Positions 25,991 through 35,157 of a stretch of DNA of 64,000 bases are shown piece by piece; positions within the stretch are counted from its first letter, which is position 1; each line of letters starts with the position of its first letter. Below the pieces are notes generated by a model, which saw only the letters and a program-made list of their open reading frames with translations, was not told where the DNA came from and did not search any database. The stretch is from the NCBI GenBank assembly GCA_002314145.1, contig DCCG01000024.1, positions 14,619 to 78,618 on the forward strand. Direction: 5' to 3'. The translations under genes were made by a program, and so were the position numbers. The DNA is from Thalassolituus sp. UBA1087 (GTDB lineage Bacteria > Pseudomonadota > Gammaproteobacteria > Pseudomonadales > Oceanobacteraceae).

Positions 25991-27303
25991 TATTTCTGTA
26001 CCTGTACGGCATCAACAATAATTTCGTCGCCTTCCTGCAGATCGCTTTCTGCAATTTCACTGCGCAGCCCGTCTGTCATACCGGTTTTAATGGTTACCGG
26101 TTGAGGCTGATTATTGCGTAACACCCAGATGGTAAATTCTTTATTTTCCACTGAACCAGAGAAATCACCCATGCCTTTTTTGCGGTTATCACGCCGCGGG
26201 CCGGGGAAAAACAGCATTCCACCACCGGATTTTTTATCGGCGCCCGGCTGTTCTTCTGCCGTAGTCTCGCTGGCCGGGGTGTATCTTAATGCCGCCGAAG
26301 AAACCGTCAGTACGTTTTCAGCCGATTTTACTTTGATATCCGTGACCGCAGTCATCCCGGGCAACAGTGCTAAATCTTCGTTGTCGACATCCAGAATGGT
26401 TTCATACGACACCACGGTAGAGGTGCTGTCATCGTCGGTGCTGGCGAGCCGTATCTGAGCAATTTCGGCATCAAACTGGCGGCCACCCCAGGCATCCACG
26501 GTAACGGTCGCTTTCTGACCCTGTTTTATCTGGGCAATATCCGCTTCATCAATATCCACATGCAATTCCATGCTTTTTAAATCCCGCGCTAACAGAAACA
26601 GCGTGGGCGCAGAATAGTTGGAAGCAATGGTCTGGCCTGGCTCAACGTCTTTGCTCAGCACGATGCCATCAATCGGCGAGACCAGTGTCGCTTTCACCAG
26701 ATCGGTCCGGGCGGTATCCAGATCTGCCTGTGCCATGTCCACATTGGCCTTGGCAACTTCCAGCGACGCTTTGGCTTTGGTGACGGCAATACGGGCACTG
26801 TCCATCGTCTGTTGCGATGGGTGTTTACCGCCACTGAGCTTATACACGGTCTGGTAGTGCTGATAATCCAGCTGTGCTTCTTCCAGATCCGCTTCGCTCT
26901 GAGTGACGTTGGCTTTGGCAGACTTTAATGAACTGGCGCGTTCAAAGACGGTGGCTTCCAGTGTGGTGGTATCCAGTTTGGCCAGTGCCTGACCTTTCTT
27001 GATCTGGTCGTTATAGTCGACGTAAACCTCGTCCATAATACCGGACAGCTCAGAACTGACTTCCACTTCGTCTTTCGGTTCAACGGTACCGGTGGCGGTT
27101 ACCGTGACGGCCAGACTGGTGCGCGTGACCGTATCGGTTTTATAAATCTGTCCGGCGGCCGGGTCTTCCGGCTGCAACAGAAGCCAGCCACCCACGACGA
27201 TAATAAGCAGCACGACCGCAATGATTATCCAGCGTAATTTACCGCTCGTTTTTTCCTGAATAAGCCCGAGATCAGCGGCTTTTTTCTGTTCACTGTTATT
27301 CAC
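25990..27303 (-). CDS. MacA-like periplasmic adaptor (membrane fusion protein)
   Basis: A 437-residue adaptor linking the inner-membrane ABC pump to an outer-membrane channel. One N-terminal membrane anchor lies at about residues 25-47 (WIIIAVVLLIIVVGGWLLL). The lipoyl halves flank a long alpha-helical hairpin (about 100-200, rich in Ala, Lys and Glu heptads), followed by a beta-barrel domain. An unusual feature is a Gly/Lys/Pro-rich insert at about residues 345-380 (including GADKKSGGG and GPRRDNRKKG) within the C-terminal domain, not usual for MacA. It overlaps the channel gene by 8 bp. The drug or peptide exported is unknown. Confidence 0.9.
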   Translation of the reverse strand: MNNSEQKKAADLGLIQEKTSGKLRWIIIAVVLLIIVVGGWLLLQPEDPAAGQIYKTDTVTRTSLAVTVTATGTVEPKDEVEVSSELSGIMDEVYVDYNDQIKKGQALAKLDTTTLEATVFERASSLKSAKANVTQSEADLEEAQLDYQHYQTVYKLSGGKHPSQQTMDSARIAVTKAKASLEVAKANVDMAQADLDTARTDLVKATLVSPIDGIVLSKDVEPGQTIASNYSAPTLFLLARDLKSMELHVDIDEADIAQIKQGQKATVTVDAWGGRQFDAEIAQIRLASTDDDSTSTVVSYETILDVDNEDLALLPGMTAVTDIKVKSAENVLTVSSAALRYTPASETTAEEQPGADKKSGGGMLFFPGPRRDNRKKGMGDFSGSVENKEFTIWVLRNNQPQPVTIKTGMTDGLRSEIAESDLQEGDEIIVDAVQVQK

Positions 27304-28795
27304 TTACGTCACCCTGATCTGTGGATGGTTGATTATCTGTGCTGTCGCGGCTGTCTTTACCGGTATCCTTCTGTGTTTGCCAGCCACCACCGGCAGCGCG
27401 GTAAAGTTCAACCCAGGCGGTTAAAATAGTGCCTTCATTCTGTACTCTGGCATTCCGGGCATCGAGCAGGGCTGACTGGGTATCCAGCAGGTCAGTAAAA
27501 TCCAGCATTCCGGCATCGTACTGATATCGTGCCAGCTGTTCTGCCAGCGTGGCTGAATCTTCGGCCTGCTGATATGACGCCTTCTGCTGTTGCGCGGTGT
27601 ACAGTGAGGAGAGAGCATCCTCCACTTCCTGCTGCGCCGTCAGTATGGTGTCGCGGTAAGTATTCAGAGCGGTATCGAGTTCAATTTCCTGAGTTAATTC
27701 ATTATTTTTTAATACCCCGTTATCAAACAGCGCATAAGACAGACTGGCAGCCACAGAGCGTACCAGGCTGTCGGCATCAAAGACGTCGGCGTAATTGTCG
27801 CCGCTGCCAGTCAGACTGCCGCTTAAGCGGAAAGACGGAAATCTGGCTTTACGCGCCTGATTAACAGTTTCGGCCTGTTGGATAACCGCGTATTCCTGCG
27901 CTTTCACATCCGGCCGCTGGCGCAGTATCTCCGCCGGCAGGTTGAGCGCCAGATTCACCGGTGGCTGCGGCAGGTTACGCTGTTCGCGCAGTTCGCTGAG
28001 CAGTGTTGTCAGTTCACCGTCGGTCAGTGCACGCAGCTGGTTGATGGCTTCTTCCTGTGTCTGGCGGTATTGGGGCAGTTCCGCCTTTGCCCGGTCGAGC
28101 TGTGTTTTGGCCTGCATCACTTCAAGTTCGGTACCGATTCCCGACTGGTATTCAAAGCGCGCAAGGTCGTAACTTTCGCTGCGGATATCCACCCCGGCTC
28201 TGGCCACGCGCAGATTTTCCTGTGCCAGGCGCAGGTTGGTGTAGGCGTTTGCAGTACGCGCCATCAGGCTGATACGGGCATTGCGCAGAAGCTCATCGGC
28301 CTGGGCGATGGCGGCCTTGGCCTGGCGTTTCTCTGATGAAGCCTCGCCCCACAGATCCACTTCCCAGGAAGCCTGCAGACTACCGCTGTAGTTGGTACGG
28401 GTGCCGGTGTCCACACTGCCGGCACGGCTGACACCGGTTGAAACGCTCAGCGAAGGCAGGTTATTAACACCGGCAATCTCCGCCTGCAGTTGCGCCCTGC
28501 GATAAGTCAGACGTGCACTTTCCATATCCGGGCTGTTGTTCAGTGTCATGGTGATCAGACGCTGCAATAACGGGTCATGCATCTGCTGCCACCAGCGCGC
28601 GCCCGCGCTGGCGTCGTTCATTGCTTCCTGACTGACCCCCGCAGGCATTTCAGACTGCCACTGTTCATCGGTGCTGGCCGCCTCATTAAGCGATTCTGCC
28701 GGCATGACCACGGAACAGCCACTGACCATCACTGACAACACAAGGGCCAGCGAGAACGCCTGAATGCCAGACTTTTTTAAAAAAGGATCATGCAT
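27296..28795 (-). CDS. Outer-membrane efflux lipoprotein (OprM/NodT-type, TolC family)
   Basis: A 499-residue outer-membrane channel protein, first gene of the four-gene pump operon. The lipobox VMVSGC gives a lipidated Cys27. Two outer-membrane efflux repeats follow (about residues 60-255 and 275-465), with the family patterns of long amphipathic helices, RLAQENLRVARAG and ILRQRPDVKAQEYAV. The C-terminal tail is Asp/Ser/Thr/Gln-rich and looks disordered. The ATG at 28795 with GGGAG upstream places the signal peptide correctly; a GTG at 28837 would add 14 residues. Regulation is unknown; no repressor gene adjoins the operon. Confidence 0.9.
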   Translation of the reverse strand: MHDPFLKKSGIQAFSLALVLSVMVSGCSVVMPAESLNEAASTDEQWQSEMPAGVSQEAMNDASAGARWWQQMHDPLLQRLITMTLNNSPDMESARLTYRRAQLQAEIAGVNNLPSLSVSTGVSRAGSVDTGTRTNYSGSLQASWEVDLWGEASSEKRQAKAAIAQADELLRNARISLMARTANAYTNLRLAQENLRVARAGVDIRSESYDLARFEYQSGIGTELEVMQAKTQLDRAKAELPQYRQTQEEAINQLRALTDGELTTLLSELREQRNLPQPPVNLALNLPAEILRQRPDVKAQEYAVIQQAETVNQARKARFPSFRLSGSLTGSGDNYADVFDADSLVRSVAASLSYALFDNGVLKNNELTQEIELDTALNTYRDTILTAQQEVEDALSSLYTAQQQKASYQQAEDSATLAEQLARYQYDAGMLDFTDLLDTQSALLDARNARVQNEGTILTAWVELYRAAGGGWQTQKDTGKDSRDSTDNQPSTDQGDVSE

Positions 28796-29375
28796 GTAAA
28801 CCGGGCTCCCGGGAATTGTCAGGTCAGTATTCGTCACGGAGTAAAGCGCAGCAGCATGCCATAAACCCGCCCGCCTGAGGCGTAAAGATTTGCACGTATG
28901 TGTCAGAACCTGGCGGAGATTACTGGCCGGACCGCAGCCTGTTTTTAATGGTCTGCCATTATACGGAGATTACCGGCAGGATTGGGCTGTGATCAGACAA
29001 CGGTGTGTTTGGGGGTATTTTTAAACAATAATAGTGACAAAGCGGTCAGGATGTATACAAATCACTCAATACTGAGGATTATGTAGTATTGCTTATCCAT
29101 CAATATGCTACTAAGTTAGTACTATCCACTCTATTTGGCGGGCCTGGGAAGGCCTGTCGTTTTTTTGCACAGGCGTTTTTGCACAGGGATGTGCAGCGAT
29201 ATCATCTCCTTGAGTTTCCACCTGCCGGTCCGGCTTTCAGGATTCATTATCCTGCGGCATCACCCCTTCTGCCTCTGCATTCACTGCTCTCTCAATTCAC
29301 TCCCTCTGCGTTCTGCCGCCATTCGCCAGACATAAAAAAACCGGGATCAATCCCGGTTTTTTGCAGATGCCGCCA
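28796..29375. other. Gap between efflux operon and fba
   Basis: About 580 bp with no credible gene. The left part must hold the promoter of the leftward efflux operon. The middle (about 29020-29130) is AT-rich and contains interrupted short repeats around AGTATTGC/ACTAAGTTAGTACTA. The right end holds the fba terminator. An open frame at 29089-29409 has no family features and runs through the terminator, so it is not called. Confidence 0.4.
29334..29362 (-). terminator. Rho-independent terminator of fba
   Basis: AAAAAACCGGGAT-caa-TCCCGGTTTTTT forms a strong stem with T runs on both strands, 14 bp after the fba stop on the minus strand. Confidence 0.93.
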
Positions 29376-30440
29376 TCAGCTGATTTTCGGGTCCAGTTCA
29401 CCGCGCTGATAACGCTCGAACATAACTTCCAGAGAATCGGCTTTGATTTTGGATGCATTGCCGGCGGTACCAAAGGCTTCGTAACGGGCGATACAGATTT
29501 CACTCATCGCCTTCACGGATTCTTTCAGATATTTACGCGGATCAAACTCGGCCGGGTTCTGCGCCATAAAGCGGCGGATAGCGCCGGTGGAGGCCAGACG
29601 CAGATCGGTATCGATATTCACTTTGCGCACACCGTACTTGATGCCTTCGACGATCTGTTCAACCGGTACACCGTAGGTTTCCGGAATTTCACCACCGAAT
29701 TCATTGATGATGGCCAGCCACTCCTGAGGCACAGAAGACGAACCGTGCATCACCAGATGAGTATCCGGAATGCGTTTGTGGATTTCTTTGATACGGTCAA
29801 TGGCCAGGATGTCATCCGTCGGCGGACGGGTAAATTTGTATGCGCCGTGGGAGGTACCGCAGGCGATAGCCAGTGCGTCGACCTGTGTCTTGCTCACGAA
29901 GTCAGCGGCTTCTTCCGGATCGGTCAGCATCTGATCATGGCTCAGAGTACCTTCTGCGCCGATACCGTCTTCTTCACCGGCCTGTCCGGTTTCCAGTGAG
30001 CCCAGACAACCCAGCTCACCTTCAACGGATACGCCACAGGCATGGGCCATTTCAACGGTGCGGCTGGTGACATCCACATTGTATTCATAGCTGGTCGGTG
30101 TTTTACCGTCTTCACCCAGTGAGCCGTCCATCATTACTGAGCTGAAGCCCAGCTGAATAGAGCGCTGACAAACAGAAGGCGAGGTACCGTGATCCTGGTG
30201 CATAACCACCGGAATGTGCGGAAATTCTTCCACGGCCGCCAGAATCAGGTGACGCAGGAATGGCGCACCGGCGTATTTACGGGCACCGGCAGACGCCTGA
30301 ACAATCACTGGCGAGTCCGTTTTGTCTGCCGCTTCCATAATGGCGCGCATCTGTTCGAGGTTGTTGACGTTGAAAGCCGGAACGCCGTAGCCGAATTCGG
30401 CGGCGTGATCCAGCATCTGACGCATGCTGATTAATGCCAT
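29376..30440 (-). CDS. fba: Fructose-bisphosphate aldolase, class II
   Basis: A 354-residue zinc-dependent aldolase that interconverts fructose 1,6-bisphosphate and the two triose phosphates in glycolysis and gluconeogenesis. Visible features are GVPAFNVNNLEQ at the N-terminus, VVMHQDHG with zinc and catalytic residues near residue 82, SVEGELG, the GTSHGAYKF zinc His, and VMHGSSSVP, followed by GVRKVNIDTDLR for phosphate binding. The length and sequence style are those of the class IIB (Calvin-type) subgroup found in Pseudomonas-like bacteria, rather than E. coli FbaA. It lies 134 bp downstream of pgk on the same strand. Confidence 0.96.
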   Translation of the reverse strand: MALISMRQMLDHAAEFGYGVPAFNVNNLEQMRAIMEAADKTDSPVIVQASAGARKYAGAPFLRHLILAAVEEFPHIPVVMHQDHGTSPSVCQRSIQLGFSSVMMDGSLGEDGKTPTSYEYNVDVTSRTVEMAHACGVSVEGELGCLGSLETGQAGEEDGIGAEGTLSHDQMLTDPEEAADFVSKTQVDALAIACGTSHGAYKFTRPPTDDILAIDRIKEIHKRIPDTHLVMHGSSSVPQEWLAIINEFGGEIPETYGVPVEQIVEGIKYGVRKVNIDTDLRLASTGAIRRFMAQNPAEFDPRKYLKESVKAMSEICIARYEAFGTAGNASKIKADSLEVMFERYQRGELDPKIS

Positions 30441-30531
30441 GATTAGTACCTTAACCGTTGTAAATATCTGGCCGTATTCTAACGGCTATCAGACGGGATA
30501 GAAACCGCCGGGCAGTGGCGGCTTCGGTAAT

Positions 30532-30558
30532 AAAAAACCACGGAAAGACCGGGGTTTT
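30532..30558 (-). terminator. Terminator or attenuator between pgk and fba
   Basis: On the minus strand, AAAACC-c-CGG, a five-base loop, CCG-t-GGTTTT and further Ts follow the pgk stop by 17 bp. With 90 bp more before fba this may end or reduce readthrough. Confidence 0.65.
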
Positions 30559-30574
30559 ATGGTCTGGCAAGCGC

Positions 30575-31735
30575 TTACTTCGCGCGTTCTTCCAGAATCG
30601 CTACGGCTGGCAGGGTTTTGCCTTCCACAAATTCGAGGAAAGCGCCGCCACCAGTGGAAATGTAAGACACCTGTTCAGCGATATCATACTTATCCACCGC
30701 TGCCAGTGTGTCACCGCCACCGGCGATGGAGAAGGCATCGGATTCAGCGATGGCCAGCGACAGCGCCTTAGTGCCGGCGCCGAACTGGTCAAATTCGAAT
30801 ACCCCGACCGGACCGTTCCAGATGATGGTTTGCGCTTCTTTCAGCTGCGCTGCCAGGGCGGCGGCAGAATCCGGGCCGATATCGAAAATCATATCGTCTG
30901 CGTCGACATCATCAGCGCTTTTCAGCGTCGCTTCTGCGCTTTCTGAGAATTCTTTGCCGCAGACAACGTCAGTCGGAACCGGAATGGAGACTTTTTCCAT
31001 CAGCTTCTTAGCCGCCGGAATCAGGTCTTCTTCGTACAGTGATTTGCCCACCGGTTTGCCGGCCGCGGCAAGGAAGGTATTGGCAATACCGCCACCAACA
31101 ATAATCTGATCACAGATATCGGACAGGCTTTCCAGTACTTCCAGCTTAGTGGACACTTTGGAACCACCGACAATCGCCACCAGCGGACGGGCCGGTTTAT
31201 CCAGCGCCTTGCCCAGTGCGTCCAGTTCCGCGGCTAACAGCGGACCGGCGCAGGCAAGCGGAGCAAACTTCGCCACACCGTGTGTGGACGCCTGAGCACG
31301 GTGCGCCGTACCGAAAGCGTCCATCACAAAGATATCGCACAATTCAGCGTAGGCTTTGGACAGCTCGTCTTCGTCTTTCTTTTCGCCTTTGTTAAAGCGT
31401 ACGTTTTCCAGCAGCGCCAGTTCGCCATCGGCCAGATCAACGCCGGCGCGGAAGTCTTTCACCAGGTTAACATCACGCCCCAGCAGACCAGCCAGATGAT
31501 CAGCCACTGGCTGCATGGAAAATTCGTCGGCGTATTCGCCTTCACTCGGACGGCCCAGATGCGACATCACGATCACTTTTGCACCGGCCTGCAGTGCGTG
31601 CTGAATGGTTGGCAGTGAGGCGCGGATGCGCACATCAGACGTTACTTTGCCTTCTTTTACCGGCACATTGAGATCTTCGCGGATCAGAACCCGTTTACCT
31701 TTCAGGTCCAGGTCGGTCATTTTCAAAACAGACAT
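30575..31735 (-). CDS. pgk: Phosphoglycerate kinase
   Basis: A 386-residue cytoplasmic enzyme that transfers phosphate between 1,3-bisphosphoglycerate and ADP. The N-terminal domain starts KMTDLDLKGKRVLIREDLNVP (R-x-D-x-N-V-P substrate site) and has VMSHLGRPS. The hinge and nucleotide domain show GGSKVSTKLEVLE, GGGIANTFL, WNGPVGVFE and the C-terminal STGGGAFLEFVEGK. Length fits bacterial enzymes of the group. AAGGAAG precedes the ATG. In many gammaproteobacteria epd-pgk-fba is one operon; here pgk and fba remain together while epd lies at 36357-37409. Confidence 0.97.
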   Translation of the reverse strand: MSVLKMTDLDLKGKRVLIREDLNVPVKEGKVTSDVRIRASLPTIQHALQAGAKVIVMSHLGRPSEGEYADEFSMQPVADHLAGLLGRDVNLVKDFRAGVDLADGELALLENVRFNKGEKKDEDELSKAYAELCDIFVMDAFGTAHRAQASTHGVAKFAPLACAGPLLAAELDALGKALDKPARPLVAIVGGSKVSTKLEVLESLSDICDQIIVGGGIANTFLAAAGKPVGKSLYEEDLIPAAKKLMEKVSIPVPTDVVCGKEFSESAEATLKSADDVDADDMIFDIGPDSAAALAAQLKEAQTIIWNGPVGVFEFDQFGAGTKALSLAIAESDAFSIAGGGDTLAAVDKYDIAEQVSYISTGGGAFLEFVEGKTLPAVAILEERAK

Positions 31736-31969
31736 GAGGCTTCCTTTGTGTCTTGCCCGGGTGCAGGCAGATCAGGTTTTAAAATTATGCTGCCGCGGCG
31801 GCTGTGAAACTCAGACCACCCGGCAGGGTAAAAGGTGGCCGCGATTATAGCAGTATGACCATTGGGTTTCACCGCAGCCGCAACACTATGTCAGGCCCTG
31901 GTACTTATTCTGTTGTCGCCGGCGCCGCCAGCCGTTAGCCTGCAGCATCCCTTTAGCTGAGAATATCTT

Positions 31970-33721
31970 ATGCTGCGTTGGCTATGGCAGTTTATCCGCC
32001 CTTATAAAATCCGTTTAACCGTCGCCGCACTGGCGCTGATCATCACCGCCGGGCTGACCCTGAGTCTGGGCCAGGGCGTGCGCCTGATGGTGGATCAGGG
32101 CTTTTCTGCCGGTTCCGTCGAAGGCCTCGGGCAGGCGCTGAGTTTCTTTGCCGTGCTGGTTGTGGCGGTGTCAGTGGGCGCTTACCTGCGTTTTTATATG
32201 GTGTCCTGGCTGGGCGAGCGGGTGGTCGCGGATATCCGTCAGCAACTCTACCGTCATCTGATCAGCCTGCCGCCGTCGTTTTTTGAAGACAACCTGGCCG
32301 GCGAGATTCAGAGCCGTATCACCACGGATACCACCCTGCTGCAGACCGTCATCGGCTCCTCCTTCTCGTTTGCGCTGCGCAATTCGCTGACCTTCACCGG
32401 CGGCATTGTGCTGATGTTTATTACCAATCTGAAACTCAGCCTGATTGTCCTGATCGCCGTACCTCTGATTGTATTCCCGATGATCTTCTTTGGCCGCAAG
32501 GTGAAGAAGCTGTCGCGCGCCAGTCAGGATAAAGTCGCCAGCGTCGGCGCCTGGGCCAGTGAAAGTCTGCAGCATATCAAGGTGGTGCAGGCCTTCACCC
32601 GCGAAGACATTGTTAACCGGCAGTTTGCCAACGCCGCCGAAGGTGCCTTCGGAGTTGCTCTGCTGCGCATTCGTCAGCGTGCTTTTATGATCGCGCTGGT
32701 GATGATTCTGGTGATGGGCTCCGTCGCCGGTATGTTGTACATCGGTGGCCGTGATGTGATTGCCGGGGATTTATCCGGCGGTGATCTGGCTGCCTTTGTG
32801 TTTTACGCCATTATGGTGGCCGGATCGCTGGCAGCCGTGACCGAAGTCTATGGCGAGGTGCAGCGTGCCGCCGGTGCGGCAGAGCGCATCCGTGAATTAA
32901 TGGCGGCTGAAACGGATATTGTATCGGCCGGGGATAGCCCTGACGGCGATGAAGAAGTGACCGCTGCGCAGGAACCGCAGATTGAATTCCGTAATGTCAG
33001 TTATCACTACCCTTCACGCCCTGACCGGCAAGCGCTGAGCCAGCTGAACCTGAGTGTGCGCAGTGGCGAACGCATTGCCCTGGTAGGCCCCTCCGGGGCG
33101 GGAAAATCCACCCTGTTCGATTTATTGCTGCGCTTCCGTGACCCTCAGCAGGGACAGATTCTGCTGAACGGCCGGCCGCTGACCGGGTGGAATCTGCAGG
33201 CTCTGCGCGGCTGCTTCGCGCTGGTCCCCCAGCAGCCGGTGCTGTTCAGCGCCAATGTGCTGGATAACCTCAGATACGGACGCCCGGATGCCAGCGAAGA
33301 AGCGATTATCGCCGCCGCCAAAGCCGCTAACGCGGATGACTTTATCCGTCAGTTGCCGGATCAGTATGAGTCGTATCTGGGCGAACAGGGAGTGAAACTG
33401 TCCGGCGGCCAGAAACAGCGTCTGGCCATTGCCCGGGCCATCCTGCGCGAACCGAAAATTCTGTTACTGGACGAAGCCACCAGTGCCCTGGATGCCCAGA
33501 GCGAGCACCTGGTACAACAGGCCCTTGATGACTTAATGCAGGAGCGCACCACCTTTGTGATTGCACACCGTCTGGCCACCATTAAAAATGTTGACCGTAT
33601 TGTGGTCATGGATCAGGGCTGCATTGTGGCGGTGGGTACCCATGAGCAGCTGCTGCATTCTTCGCCGCTGTATCAGCGCCTGGCAGAGCTGCAGTTCAGC
33701 GGCCGTGGAAATCTTTCATGA
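31970..33721 (+). CDS. MsbA-like ABC exporter (fused permease-ATPase)
   Basis: A 583-residue half transporter. Six membrane helices occupy about residues 1-310, then the nucleotide-binding domain. The latter has Walker A GPSGAGKST near residue 375, the Q-loop LVPQQPVLFS, signature LSGGQKQRLAIARAI near 475, Walker B ILLLDEATSALD and the switch His in VIAHRLATI. It works as a homodimer in the inner membrane. The sequence fits the subfamily of lipid and drug exporters (MsbA/LmrA); the cargo is not identifiable. It stands alone, divergent from pgk across 234 bp. Confidence 0.9.
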   Translation: MLRWLWQFIRPYKIRLTVAALALIITAGLTLSLGQGVRLMVDQGFSAGSVEGLGQALSFFAVLVVAVSVGAYLRFYMVSWLGERVVADIRQQLYRHLISLPPSFFEDNLAGEIQSRITTDTTLLQTVIGSSFSFALRNSLTFTGGIVLMFITNLKLSLIVLIAVPLIVFPMIFFGRKVKKLSRASQDKVASVGAWASESLQHIKVVQAFTREDIVNRQFANAAEGAFGVALLRIRQRAFMIALVMILVMGSVAGMLYIGGRDVIAGDLSGGDLAAFVFYAIMVAGSLAAVTEVYGEVQRAAGAAERIRELMAAETDIVSAGDSPDGDEEVTAAQEPQIEFRNVSYHYPSRPDRQALSQLNLSVRSGERIALVGPSGAGKSTLFDLLLRFRDPQQGQILLNGRPLTGWNLQALRGCFALVPQQPVLFSANVLDNLRYGRPDASEEAIIAAAKAANADDFIRQLPDQYESYLGEQGVKLSGGQKQRLAIARAILREPKILLLDEATSALDAQSEHLVQQALDDLMQERTTFVIAHRLATIKNVDRIVVMDQGCIVAVGTHEQLLHSSPLYQRLAELQFSGRGNLS

Positions 33722-33882
33722 GCCAGCGCAAGAAGATGCCGGAAATCCCAAAAAAATGAGACATCCGGCGCCTTGCTGAACATTCTTTTAGTATAAACTT
33801 TGCGCCGCCTGCTGCTTCTGCTGAGCAACAGGCTGGAATTTAAAACCAACGGACTGACTCCCACCGAGAACAGGATTTTTAC

Positions 33883-35064
33883 ATGCGAAATTTTTTCCTC
33901 ACGCTGTTGTTGCCGCTGGCGGCAGGCGTTTCTGCGCTGACCCACGCCGGCGAAATTACCGTTTTAAGTGCTGTGGTTAAAGATAAAACCATCGCCGATG
34001 CCCAGGTAACCTGGCAGCGTAACGGGGAAAGTTCCCTGCAGGGGGTGACCTCTGGCAGCGGAACCTTGTCCGTGCCGGATGGTATGACCGATGATGGTAA
34101 TACCAATATGATTATTACCAAACCCGGGTATTCCACGCTGGTTGTTAAATGCCCGTGCGATGGTTTCACCTATGCTCTGTCGCCAGTGATGACGAACCTG
34201 GACGGTCTGCGGGTGGTTCTCACCTGGGGCAAAACCCCCAAAGATCTCGACTCCCATCTGAGCTACCCGGGCAACCATATATTCTTTGAGGATAAAGTGG
34301 CCGCTGATGCCAACCTGGATGTGGATGACACCACCAGCTACGGTCCGGAAACCATCACCATTGAACGTAAACATCAGGGTGAACGTTATGTGTACGCGGT
34401 GCACGACTACACCAATGGTGTGAATAATAAAAAGAACTCGGATGCCATGAGCTTCAGCCATGCCCGGGTTCAGGTATACGTTGGCCAGACGCTGATCCGT
34501 ACCTATAACGTTAAACCGGAAACCACCGCCACCAGCTGGATTGTATTCGGCATTGATGAACAGGGTGCCTTCCACGATATTAACCAGTATCTGAGCCTCA
34601 GCCGTCAGGGCATGGCGAAACACCTGAACAGCCTGATCAGTGCCTCCTCGTTTGAAGATCACTCACTGATTACCGCCGAAATTAAACAGGAAGCCAAACG
34701 CATCAATACCCGTGGTGAATCCCTGTACCACGAAAAACGTCTGGAAGACGCTATGTACCGCTTCCAGGAAGCCATTAACCTCTACCCGTCATACGGTCAG
34801 GCATACAGTAACCTGGGGCTGACTTACCAGAAACTGGACCGTACGGCCGAAGCGCTGTGGGCAAACCGTAAAGCCATTGAACTGGCCAGCGGCAACAGTA
34901 AAAACCGTGTACAGGCCAGCAGCTACTATAATATTGCGCGTATTTATGAAGCCAAAGGCCAGTGGCAGGATGCACTGGATAACTTCCGCAAAGCCAAATC
35001 GCTGCGTGAACACAGTGCCTACGATAAAGGCATTCAGCGTATGCAGGAAAAACTCGCTCAGTAA
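33883..35064 (+). CDS. Periplasmic YfaP-like domain protein with TPR repeats
   Basis: A 393-residue exported protein. The signal peptide spans about 22 residues (LTLLLPLAAGVSALTHA before GEITV). Residues about 25-100 look like a carboxypeptidase-regulatory-type beta sandwich (KDKTIADAQVTWQRNGESS). Residues about 108-235 resemble the YfaP/DUF2135 domain, with LRVVLTWGKTPKDLDSHL and YVYAVHDYTNG. The C-terminal third is three tetratricopeptide repeats (RGESLYHEKRLEDAMYRFQEA and following), a protein-binding module. YfaP-type proteins are often linked to periplasmic or surface assembly, but the function is unknown. It ends in a clear terminator before the deacetylase gene. Confidence 0.8.
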   Translation: MRNFFLTLLLPLAAGVSALTHAGEITVLSAVVKDKTIADAQVTWQRNGESSLQGVTSGSGTLSVPDGMTDDGNTNMIITKPGYSTLVVKCPCDGFTYALSPVMTNLDGLRVVLTWGKTPKDLDSHLSYPGNHIFFEDKVAADANLDVDDTTSYGPETITIERKHQGERYVYAVHDYTNGVNNKKNSDAMSFSHARVQVYVGQTLIRTYNVKPETTATSWIVFGIDEQGAFHDINQYLSLSRQGMAKHLNSLISASSFEDHSLITAEIKQEAKRINTRGESLYHEKRLEDAMYRFQEAINLYPSYGQAYSNLGLTYQKLDRTAEALWANRKAIELASGNSKNRVQASSYYNIARIYEAKGQWQDALDNFRKAKSLREHSAYDKGIQRMQEKLAQ

Positions 35065-35105
35065 TCACTGACGCCGTTGTTTTTCATGACTGCTGAAGTC
35101 ACTTG

Positions 35106-35134
35106 TATGCCTCCTCACGGAGGCATATTTATTT
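35106..35134 (+). terminator. Hairpin after the YfaP-like gene
   Basis: TATGCCTCC-tcac-GGAGGCATA is a perfect 9-bp stem with a T-rich tail (TTTATTTT), 41 bp after the stop. Confidence 0.75.
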
Positions 35135-35157
35135 TCGGGCGCTTAAAAGGATTCGTT

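Noticed and set aside
29089..29409. 106-residue open frame between the efflux operon and fba
   Set aside because: It crosses the fba terminator, overlaps the fba 3' end in antisense and has no family resemblance.
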